NCBI GenBank assembly: GCA_963971305.1
Contig: CAXARO010000184.1
Coordinates: forward strand, 1-64,000
Source: Arcuatula senhousia
Lineage: Eukaryota > Mollusca > Bivalvia > Mytilida > Mytilidae
DNA length: 64,000 nt
Direction of reading: 5' to 3'
Shown here one piece after another: positions 1 through 9,100 of this stretch. Position 1 is the stretch's first letter; each line of letters begins with the position of its first letter. The position numbers and the translations under genes are program-made. The notes beneath the pieces were generated by a model that was not told where the DNA came from, did not search any database, and saw only the letters and a program-made list of their open reading frames with translations.

Positions 1-1660
1 TTTATTTTTGACATCTGGTGACTTTTAATGACTGAAATAGGTTGGAATAGTAAAGGTAAGGTAGTTTGACCTTGAAAAAACCTTCAAGGTCATACCATGG
101 CTTAATACAGTGATACGGTGTAAAAATCACAAAAATTCATGTCGCGACAACATTTTTTCACTTTTTTCAATTTTTTTTTCTGTGTTGGGTAGAAGGCACA
201 TAAACACACTATTTAAAGTAAAATGGGTACTGAAAAATGTTTCTCCTTGTTGGACTTATTTCGCAATCAAAAAATCTTAATTTTTTGCAAATCAACAAAT
301 GATGACCTTGACCTTTGACCTTGACCTTATTTTGGTTCTTAGGGGTCACTGATCCTGTATACCAAGTTTCATTGAAATATCTTAAGATTTGTTGATTTTA
401 GAATTTTATACTAAAAAAGTCAAAGTTTCAAGGGGAATAACTCCTGTATTATTGAATATATCAATATAAAAATAGTTGTGGCACAACACCAAGAGTTACT
501 CTACCTGTTTCAAAAGGATTGAATTTGATACCTGTTATGGCTTAGGAGGAGATAGAGCAACAAACTTTACAGTGAAAGGGGAGATAATTCTTATACGCGA
601 AAGGGTACGGTACCCAAGTGTTTTTTCTGAGACGACAAACCTTGACCGATAAAGTGTACCAACTATCATTGCGATATGTCGCGTACTTCTACAAGTTGAT
701 TTTTGGCGGAAGAAAAAAAAAAATAATAATAATCAGAAGAAATACAATAAGGTCTTCCCTTGGAAAGGGAAAGACCTTAAAAAAGAGGGCAGATGGGACT
801 TTTTCTGGGTTTTTAGGGTTGATATCATCTAATTATGGTCAAATAAGGTGTATTTACCCAAAAATTACATTTTTTTGTCAAAAATGGCAAATTTCCAAAT
901 TTTCAAAAAAAGGGGGGGCAAAAGTCAACTTTTTTATTTTTGACATCTGGTGACTTTTAATGACTGAAATAGGTTGGAATAGTAAAGGTAAGGTAGTTTG
1001 ACCTTGAAAAAACCTTCAAGGTCATACCATGGCTTAATACAGTGATACGGTGTAAAAATCACAAAAATTCATGTCGCGACAACATTTTTTCACTTTTTTC
1101 AATTTTTTTTTCTGTGTTGGGTAGAAGGCACATAAACACACTATTTAAAGTAAAATGGGTACTGAAAAATGTTTCTCCTTGTTGGACTTATTTCGCAATC
1201 AAAAAATCTTAATTTTTTGCAAATCAACAAATGATGACCTTGACCTTTGACCTTGACCTTATTTTGGTTCTTAGGGGTCACTGATCCTGTATACCAAGTT
1301 TCATTGAAATATCTTAAGATTTGTTGATTTTAGAATTTTATACTAAAAAAGTCAAAGTTTCAAGGGGAATAACTCCTGTATTATTGAATATATCAATATA
1401 AAAATAGTTGTGGCACAACACCAAGAGTTACTCTACCTGTTTCAAAAGGATTGAATTTGATACCTGTTATGGCTTAGGAGGAGATAGAGCAACAAACTTT
1501 ACAGTGAAAGGGGAGATAATTCTTATACGCGAAAGGGTACGGTACCCAAGTGTTTTTTCTGAGACGACAAACCTTGACCGATAAAGTGTACCAACTATCA
1601 TTGCGATATGTCGCGTACTTCTACAAGTTGATTTTTGGCGGAAGAAAAAAAAAAATAATT
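1..1660 (+). repeat. Subfamily C tandem array, left part (932-bp units)
   Basis: Two head-to-tail units of the ~0.93 kb superfamily, cut on the left by the window edge. The sequence at 1 recurs at 933, giving a 932-bp period. Subfamily C is marked by GATAAAGTGTACC and GCGATATGTCGCG in the tail, where A and B have GTATACC and GACATGTCGCG. The first unit ends in the terminal hairpin at 749-778. The second stops inside its A-run/AAT tract near 1,658 and is followed at once by a different hairpin. The same subfamily resumes at 50,373, so this block and 50,373-55,985 look like one array split by an insertion. No coding capacity is supported. Confidence 0.95.
749..778 (+). other. Terminal hairpin of a C unit (right-end type)
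   Basis: A 30-nt hairpin: left arm AAGGTCTTCCCTT, loop near GG, right arm AAGGGAAAGACCTT. The right arm carries one extra base, so the stem has a single-base bulge. It recurs at the end of every A, B and C unit; the first A copy is at 4,425-4,454. It follows (AAT)n CAGAAGAAATACAAT and marks the unit boundary. It is interpreted as the right terminus of the element. The stem is seen directly; the role is inference. Confidence 0.8.
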
Positions 1661-1704
1661 AAAGGACAATTCTTCTGGAAGAATTGTAAGGTCTTTCCCT
1701 TTCC
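1661..1704 (+). repeat. Left terminus of large element X: stem-loop plus 17-bp inverted terminal repeat
   Basis: Directly after the truncated AAT tract of a C unit lies a perfect stem-loop at 1,666-1,687: arms ACAATTCTTC and GAAGAATTGT with a 2-nt TG centre. At 1,688-1,704 follows AAGGTCTTTCCCTTTCC, the exact reverse complement of the last 17 bp of the A and B unit hairpins (GGAAAGGGAAAGACCTT). The layout of small hairpin outside and inverted repeat inside recurs at 22,103, 24,275, 25,877, 28,225 and 55,996. It is read as the left end of the element whose right end is at 40,961 or 50,372. The motifs are observed; the element call is inference. Confidence 0.65.
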
Positions 1705-3420
1705 TTATGTTTTGCTATTCTAAAGATTTACTGCAACTGACCATTTATTGATGCTATAAGTCTGGTCAGTAAAGTAAAAACAAGTGGTCTTCGACGGAAT
1801 AAACATATCAAGGTCTGTTTTCATAATGTTGTTCTTCTATACATAAATCAGTGTTGTCAATTTTCGATGGTAACATGTTTATTATTGCCATGATGTTACT
1901 TAGATCAACTACCTTACTCAAAGGCAAAACTAGTCAGAACAAACAGTTTTTCACTTAGAGTAAAGCAATGTAAAACAAAGGGGGTTGATCCATATCTTCA
2001 GAACCTGACTGATCGAAGAAACTGACATAAATCTTTAAGCAGTGCAGCATACAACCTACAAATAAAATTGTAACCACTGCCCTGTCAGCTATGTACCAAT
2101 TCATTATTTTAAATGTGTTTACCTCTACTCATTTCAGAGGTACGATAGGAATACATTTTCTATTCTCGGTTTACGTTCTGCAGAAGAAAAAATATCTTTA
2201 TTTCTAATAACTATAACTATCAAGGTCCAGCTACGCATTATATTTGAATTTTATATCCCGCTTCTTCCCTGCATCTTCCCTGCTTAAAAATAGGTAGAAC
2301 ATTATGCGATTTTTAACGAAAGGTACTGTTAGGCCTTGAGAAAGTCCCAATTACGTCCCGGGTTCTAATTGACCATGCGAATGTTGGAAATATTCGATTC
2401 TACTAAAGGTCTAATCAAAATTTCTTGAAAGAGTCTTCGGTCATTTAAATCATTAAAGCAAGAGTTAACAAGCACAAATCGGGCATTTCAGTCAAAAGCC
2501 TCAAAGAACAAAGGTAAAACTGGCAAGTTCCGACGAAAAAAAAAAACAAAACAAAAACTCACAAAAAAACCCCCAAACGAATATCTTTCAAAGAATTTAT
2601 TAAGCAAGGCAATACAATACCATTACTTGGTACCCGCCGTCCTTTGTCATAGATACACGGACAGTGTGTATGTGTGTGTGATTCTCATCAAAGCCGTTAC
2701 ATTGTCAAACAATTCCTAAAGTTCAGGTTATCATAATTGTTTCTACAGGTATTTCTTCAATAAAGAAGCAAAAAGCCTCCAATGGGGCATTCTGAAGCCA
2801 ATGTCCAAAAGATCGAAGGCAAAACAGGTCAACATAAAACGGAACAAGCACGAACAAACAAGAAACACAATTTGCATAAATATCAACGGACAATGCAAAC
2901 TCAATTCGTAACGAGAGTGAACTCAGCTGGTCCGGAAGAGTAACTTAATTATAACAAAATCAATAATAGTTGCACTAATCTTGTGATCTGTAAAGTCATT
3001 GCACTGTAAGGCATGCGAACTTGGTTGAAGGCTGACTTTTTTTATTGTGGTTGTTAAATTTCCCCTGGTTATTTCGGATTTTGTCCAAACTTTCTCACTT
3101 CCCATTATTTTCTATTGATTGGATATTTTACAAATCCCTTTATTTCATCCTGTCGACTGTATACAAAATACTCCATTGCTAAATTATAAATATACTCTTC
3201 AAAAAAAGTTACGCATAGATAGAAAATTGCCCGTAGGATTAATGCAAATCGAAACAATTTCAAAACATTATTGCCGAGCTGTTCTGCGACCGATTTTCAC
3301 GAAATAAAATCCAGTAAAAAGAAAACCAAATGAAGATTGTTTGATCTTTAAAATATCATGACAGATCATGAGGTGCTGATCAAATTTACCCTATGCCAGA
3401 ATTTTGATATGTGAAGCCGT
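1705..3420. other. Left arm of element X, outer part; no gene recognised
   Basis: About 1.7 kb of AT-rich, apparently single-copy sequence between the left terminus and a dispersed repeat. It has an A-rich stretch at 2,535-2,576 and a short TG tract at 2,663-2,680. The open frames here (for example 2,923-3,105 on the minus strand and 3,119-3,307 on the plus strand) are about 60 codons, with no recognisable motif. The first ~50 bp faintly resemble the leader of the D elements (AGATTTACTGCAACTGA against AGATTACAGTGACTGA). Nothing else was identified. Confidence 0.5.
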
Positions 3421-3712
3421 TTTGGAGTTATTTGCAAAAAACTGCAATATACCCCTATGTTCTATTTTTAGCCAAGGCGGCCATGTTTTTTTTTTTTAAA
3501 TCAAAAATCCGTACATAAGTTCTAAACCCTAATGCTAATAAACAACCATACAAAGTTTGGTAACAATTGGACTTCTGGTGTCAAAGGATTTAACGTTTGA
3601 AAATGTTTACGGACGACGGATGACAGACAACAGACGGACGACGAACAACAGACGGACGACGGCCGACAGACGGACGCCAAGTCATGGAAATAGCTCACCT
3701 GGTCAGGTAAGC
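3421..3712 (+). repeat. Bivalve-type dispersed repeat ending in a palindrome
   Basis: The segment runs from a TTGGAGTTATTTGC-like start through TACCCCTATGTTCTATTTTT and GGCGGCCATG, then a GACG-rich tract, to a near-perfect 20-bp palindrome at 3,693-3,712 (GCTCACCTGG/TCAGGTAAGC, one mismatched pair). From memory, this order of motifs is typical of a very abundant dispersed repeat in bivalve genomes and transcript ends. That recognition is not a database result. It sits inside the left arm of element X and is probably a later insertion or a captured segment. Confidence 0.5.
3611..3677 (+). repeat. Imperfect GACG/GGACGAC microsatellite
   Basis: Degenerate reiterations of GGACGAC and CAGACGGAC (purine-rich on the plus strand), more GC-rich than the surroundings. 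They form the inner part of the dispersed repeat that ends at 3,712. Confidence 0.8.
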
Positions 3713-3779
3713 AAAAAATTACACAAAAATTCTAAGCAATTTCAAAATCTATATATACGGATAAATTCAGGCGTAATTT

Positions 3780-4050
3780 ACTATAACTGCAGTTATCTCC
3801 CCTATCCGTTGTCCAGTAATAGAGTCCCTTTTAAAAACATCATATTGCATTCCCATATGTTTCAAGTGTCTTATTTTTTGTACTGTTGTTTGCTTATGTG
3901 TTAAATAGTTAATTCCAAACACACAAAAAGACAAATAACATGATAAAATAAAATTGAGCATAAAAGATGTTATTCGCCCTACGCATGTAATCATTAAAAG
4001 TGACCGGTAATGTCCAAATAATAAATTGTGGAGATCATTCGAAATTGCTT
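3780..4050. repeat. Inner left-arm module of element X, shared with element Y
   Basis: The segment next to the A array resembles the segment next to the E array at 59,835-60,100. Shared blocks include TTATC(T/G)CCCC, GTTGTCCA(G/A)TAATA, AAATTGAGCAT, and CAT(T/A)AAAAGTGACC. Both lie immediately before the point where tandem units begin, so this is a common left-arm component of two elements whose arrays belong to diverged subfamilies. TTATCTCCCC here is the inverse of GGGGAGATAA in the tail module. An ATG-initiated minus-strand frame (3,994 down to 3,767, 75 codons) covers it and is discussed as a weak finding. Confidence 0.6.
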
Positions 4051-4220
4051 TAAAATACCTTAAGATTTGTTGATTTTAGAATTTTATACTAAAAAAGTCA
4101 AAGTTTCAAGGGAAATAACTCCTATATTATTGAATATATCAATATAAAAAATAGTAGTTTGACAACACGATGAGTTACTCTACCTGTTTCAAAAGGATTG
4201 AATTTGATACCTGTTATGGC

Positions 4221-4454
4221 TTAGGAGGAGATAGAGCAACAAACTTTACAGTGAAAGGGGAGATAATTCTTATACGCGAAAGGGTACGGTACCCAAGTGT
4301 TTTTTCTGAGACGACAAACCTTGACCGATAAAGTATACCAACTTTCATTGCGACATGTCGCGTACTTCTACAAGTTGATTTTTGGCGGAAGAAAAAAAAT
4401 AATAATAATCAGAAGAAATACAATAAGGTCTTCCCTTGGAAAGGGAAAGACCTT
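4221..4454 (+). repeat. Tail module with right-end hairpin (first A copy, reference example)
   Basis: The module shared by all subfamilies, in order: TTAGGAGGAG (4,221), AAACTTTAC (4,241), GGGGAGATAA (4,257), GACCGATAAAGTATACC (4,323), the GACATGTCGCG palindrome area (4,352), GGCGG (4,384), an A run, AAT repeats, CAGAAGAAATACAAT and the hairpin at 4,425-4,454. The E tail (60,147-60,392) keeps the same order with GACCGATATACTACC, GATATGTCGCG and GGCGGCGG. The D tails keep TCGCAGGGTAA, ATGACCGAA, GATATGTCG(C/T)G and GGCCGCGG. Conservation of the right end across otherwise different elements suggests it is acted on in trans. Confidence 0.75.
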
Positions 4455-4675
4455 AAAAAAGAGGGCAGATTGGACTTTTTCTATGCTTTTAGGGTTGATA
4501 TCATCTAATTATGGTCAAATAAGGTGTATTTATCCAAAAATAACATTTTTTGGTCAAAAATGGCAAATTTCCAAATTTTCAAAAAAAAGGGGGGGCAAAA
4601 GTCAACTTTTTTATTTTTGACATCTGGTGACCTTTAATGACTGAAATAGGTTGGAATAGTAAAGGTAAAGTGGTT

Positions 4676-4701
4676 TGACCTTGAAAAAACCTTCAAGGTC
4701 A
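4676..4701 (+). promoter_or_regulatory. Inverted TGACCTTGA hairpin (reference example)
   Basis: Arms TGACCTTGAA (4,676-4,685) and TTCAAGGTCA (4,692-4,701) with a 6-nt loop. TCAAGGTCA is the extended half-site bound as monomer or dimer by ERR, SF-1 and FTZ-F1-type nuclear receptors. The hairpin is present in A, B, C and E; the loop differs (B has an 11-bp stem with loop AATG, E a 9-bp stem with an 8-nt loop), but the arms persist. Receptor binding is not shown by sequence; the structure could serve the element instead. Confidence 0.45.
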
Positions 4702-4911
4702 TATCATGGCTAAATACAGTGATACGGTGTAAAAATCACAAAAATCCATGTCGCGACAACATTTTTTCACTTTTTCCAAATTTTTTTTCTGTGTTGGGTA
4801 GAGGGAACATAAACACACTATTTAAAGTAAAATGGGTACTGAAAAATGTTTCTCCTTGTTGGACTTATTTTGCAATCCAAAAATGTTAGTTTTTCGCAAA
4901 TCAACAATTGA

Positions 4912-4936
4912 TGACCTTGACCTTTGACCTTGACCT
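4912..4936 (-). promoter_or_regulatory. Cluster of direct AGGTCA half-sites (reference example)
   Basis: Four TGACCT half-sites in 25 bp, spaced 0, 1 and 0, giving two overlapping perfect TGACCTTGA nonamers. On the minus strand these read TCAAGGTCA. The cluster recurs in every A, B and C unit, in a shortened form in E (61,780-61,802), and independently in D2 (25,077-25,108 and 25,196-25,231). Binding by a nuclear receptor is possible but unproven. Confidence 0.4.
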
Positions 4937-6158
4937 TATTTTGGTCCTTAGGGGTCACTGACTCTGTATACCAAGTTTCATTGAAATATCTCAAGATTTG
5001 TTGATTTTAGAATTTTATACTAAAAAAGTCAAAGTTTCAAGGGAAATAACTCCTATATTATTGAATATATCAATATAAAAAATAGTAGTTTGACAACACG
5101 ATGAGTTACTCTACCTGTTTCAAAAGGATTGAATTTGATACCTGTTATGGCTTAGGAGGAGATAGAGCAACAAACTTTACAGTGAAAGGGGAGATAATTC
5201 TTATACGCGAAAGGGTACGGTACCCAAGTGTTTTTTCTGAGACGACAAACCTTGACCGATAAAGTATACCAACTTTCATTGCGACATGTCGCGTACTTCT
5301 ACAAGTTGATTTTTGGCGGAAGAAAAAAAATAATAATAATCAGAAGAAATACAATAAGGTCTTCCCTTGGAAAGGGAAAGACCTTAAAAAAGAGGGCAGA
5401 TTGGACTTTTTCTATGCTTTTAGGGTTGATATCATCTAATTATGGTCAAATAAGGTGTATTTATCCAAAAATGACATTTTTTGGTCAAAAATGGCAAATT
5501 TCCAAATTTTCAAAAAAAAGGGGGGGCAAAAGTCAACTTTTTTATTTTTGACATCTGGTGACCTTTAATGACTGAAATAGGTTGGAATAGTAAAGGTAAA
5601 GTGGTTTGACCTTGAAAAAACCTTCAAGGTCATATCATGGCTAAATACAGTGATACGGTGTAAAAATCACAAAAATCCATGTCGCGACAACATTTTTTCA
5701 CTTTTTCCAAATTTTTTTTCTGTGTTGGGTAGAGGGAACATAAACACACTATTTAAAGTAAAATGGGTACTGAAAAATGTTTCTCCTTGTTGGACTTATT
5801 TTGCAATCCAAAAATGTTAGTTTTTCGCAAATCAACAATTGATGACCTTGACCTTTGACCTTGACCTTATTTTGGTCCTTAGGGGTCACTGACTCTGTAT
5901 ACCAAGTTTCATTGAAATATCTCAAGATTTGTTGATTTTAGAATTTTATACTAAAAAAGTCAAAGTTTCAAGGGAAATAACTCCTATATTATTGAATATA
6001 TCAATATAAAAAATAGTAGTTTGACAACACGATGAGTTACTCTACCTGTTTCAAAAGGATTGAATTTGATACCTGTTATGGCTTAGGAGGAGATAGAGCA
6101 ACAAACTTTACAGTGAAAGGGGAGATAATTCTTATACGCGAAAGGGTACGGTACCCAA

Positions 6159-9100
6159 GTGTTTTTTCTGAGACGACAAACCTTGACCGATAAAGTATAC
6201 CAACTTTCATTGCGACATGTCGCGTACTTCTACAAGTTGATTTTTGGCGGAAGAAAAAAAATAATAATAATCAGAAGAAATACAATAAGGTCTTCCCTTG
6301 GAAAGGGAAAGACCTTAAAAAAGAGGGCAGATTGGACTTTTTCTATGCTTTTAGGGTTGATATCATCTAATTATGGTCAAATAAGGTGTATTTATCCAAA
6401 AATAACATTTTTTGGTCAAAAATGGCAAATTTCCAAATTTTCAAAAAAAAGGGGGGGCAAAAGTCAACTTTTTTATTTTTGACATCTGGTGACCTTTAAT
6501 GACTGAAATAGGTTGGAATAGTAAAGGTAAAGTGGTTTGACCTTGAAAAAACCTTCAAGGTCATATCATGGCTAAATACAGTGATACGGTGTAAAAATCA
6601 CAAAAATCCATGTCGCGACAACATTTTTTCACTTTTTCCAAATTTTTTTTCTGTGTTGGGTAGAGGGAACATAAACACACTATTTAAAGTAAAATGGGTA
6701 CTGAAAAATGTTTCTCCTTGTTGGACTTATTTCGCAATCCAAAAATGTTAGTTTTTCGCAAATCAACAATTGATGACCTTGACCTTTGACCTTGACCTTA
6801 TTTTGGTCCTTAGGGGTCACTGACTCTGTATACCAAGTTTCATTGAAATATCTCAAGATTTGTTGATTTTAGAATTTTATACTAAAAAAGTCAAAGTTTC
6901 AAGGGAAATAACTCCTATATTATTGAATATATCAATATAAAAAATAGTAGTTTGACAACACGATGAGTTACTCTACCTGTTTCAAAAGGATTGAATTTGA
7001 TACCTGTTATGGCTTAGGAGGAGATAGAGCAACAAACTTTACAGTGAAAGGGGAGATAATTCTTATACGCGAAAGGGTACGGTACCCAAGTGTTTTTTCT
7101 GAGACGACAAACCTTGACCGATAAAGTATACCAACTTTCATTGCGACATGTCGCGTACTTCTACAAGTTGATTTTTGGCGGAAGAAAAAAAATAATAATA
7201 ATCAGAAGAAATACAATAAGGTCTTCCCTTGGAAAGGGAAAGACCTTAAAAAAGAGGGCAGATTGGACTTTTTCTATGCTTTTAGGGTTGATATCATCTA
7301 ATTATGGTCAAATAAGGTGTATTTATCCAAAAATAACATTTTTTGGTCAAAAATGGCAAATTTCCAAATTTTCAAAAAAAAGGGGGGGCAAAAGTCAACT
7401 TTTTTATTTTTGACATCTGGTGACCTTTAATGACTGAAATAGGTTGGAATAGTAAAGGTAAAGTGGTTTGACCTTGAAAAAACCTTCAAGGTCATATCAT
7501 GGCTAAATACAGTGATACGGTGTAAAAATCACAAAAATCCATGTCGCGACAACATTTTTTCACTTTTTCCAAATTTTTTTTCTGTGTTGGGTAGAGGGAA
7601 CATAAACACACTATTTAAAGTAAAATGGGTACTGAAAAATGTTTCTCCTTGTTGGACTTATTTTGCAATCCAAAAATGTTAATTTTTCGCAAATCAACAA
7701 TTGATGACCTTGACCTTTGACCTTGACCTTATTTTGGTCCTTAGGGGTCACTGACTCTGTATACCAAGTTTCATTGAAATATCTCAAGATTTGTTGATTT
7801 TAGAATTTTATACTAAAAAAGTCAAAGTTTCAAGGGAAATAACTCCTATATTATTGAATATATCAATATAAAAAATAGTAGTTTGACAACACGATGAGTT
7901 ACTCTACCTGTTTCAAAAGGATTGAATTTGATACCTGTTATGGCTTAGGAGGAGATAGAGCAACAAACTTTACAGTGAAAGGGGAGATAATTCTTATACG
8001 CGAAAGGGTACGGTACCCAAGTGTTTTTTCTGAGACGACAAACCTTGACCGATAAAGTATACCAACTTTCATTGCGACATGTCGCGTACTTCTACAAGTT
8101 GATTTTTGGCGGAAGAAAAAAAATAATAATAATCAGAAGAAATACAATAAGGTCTTCCCTTGGAAAGGGAAAGACCTTAAAAAAGAGGGCAGATTGGACT
8201 TTTTCTATGCTTTTAGGGTTGATATCATCTAATTATGGTCAAATAAGGTGTATTTATCCAAAAATAACATTTTTTGGTCAAAAATGGCAAATTTCCAAAT
8301 TTTCAGAAAAAAGGGGGGGCAAAAGTCAACTTTTTTATTTTTGACATCTGGTGACCTTTAATGACTGAAATAGGTTGGAATAGTAAAGGTAAAGTGGTTT
8401 GACCTTGAAAAAACCTTCAAGGTCATATCATGGCTAAATACAGTGATACGGTGTAAAAATCACAAAAATCCATGTCGCGACAACATTTTTTCACTTTTTC
8501 CAAATTTTTTTTCTGTGTTGGGTAGAGGGAACATAAACACACTATTTAAAGTAAAATGGGTACTGAAAAATGTTTCTCCTTGTTGGACTTATTTTGCAAT
8601 CCAAAAATGTTAATTTTTCGCAAATCAACAATTGATGACCTTGACCTTTGACCTTGACCTTATTTTGGTCCTTAGGGGTCACTGACTCTGTATACCAAGT
8701 TTCATTGAAATATCTCAAGATTTGTTGATTTTAGAATTTTATACTAAAAAAGTCAAAGTTTCAAGGGAAATAACTCCTATATTATTGAATATATCAATAT
8801 AAAAAATAGTAGTTTGACAACACGATGAGTTACTCTACCTGTTTCAAAAGGATTGAATTTGATACCTGTTATGGCTTAGGAGGAGATAGAGCAACAAACT
8901 TTACAGTGAAAGGGGAGATAATTCTTATACGCGAAAGGGTACGGTACCCAAGTGTTTTTTCTGAGACGACAAACCTTGACCGATAAAGTATACCAACTTT
9001 CATTGCGACATGTCGCGTACTTCTACAAGTTGATTTTTGGCGGAAGAAAAAAAATAATAATAATCAGAAGAAATACAATAAGGTCTTCCCTTGGAAAGGG

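Noticed and set aside
4307..4330. Hammerhead core in the tandem units (CTGAGACGAC)
   Set aside because: It does not match CTGANGA, and no GAAA strand with pairable stems follows at the right distance.
4297..4620. 107-111-codon open frame repeated in nearly every A, B and C unit
   Set aside because: It starts with GTG, not ATG. It is broken or shifted by A-run/AAT length changes in several units (for example those marked at 45,531, 46,465, 49,274, 51,198 and 53,993), is absent from E, and runs across the AAT microsatellite and terminal hairpin. Its recurrence reflects copy identity, not selection.
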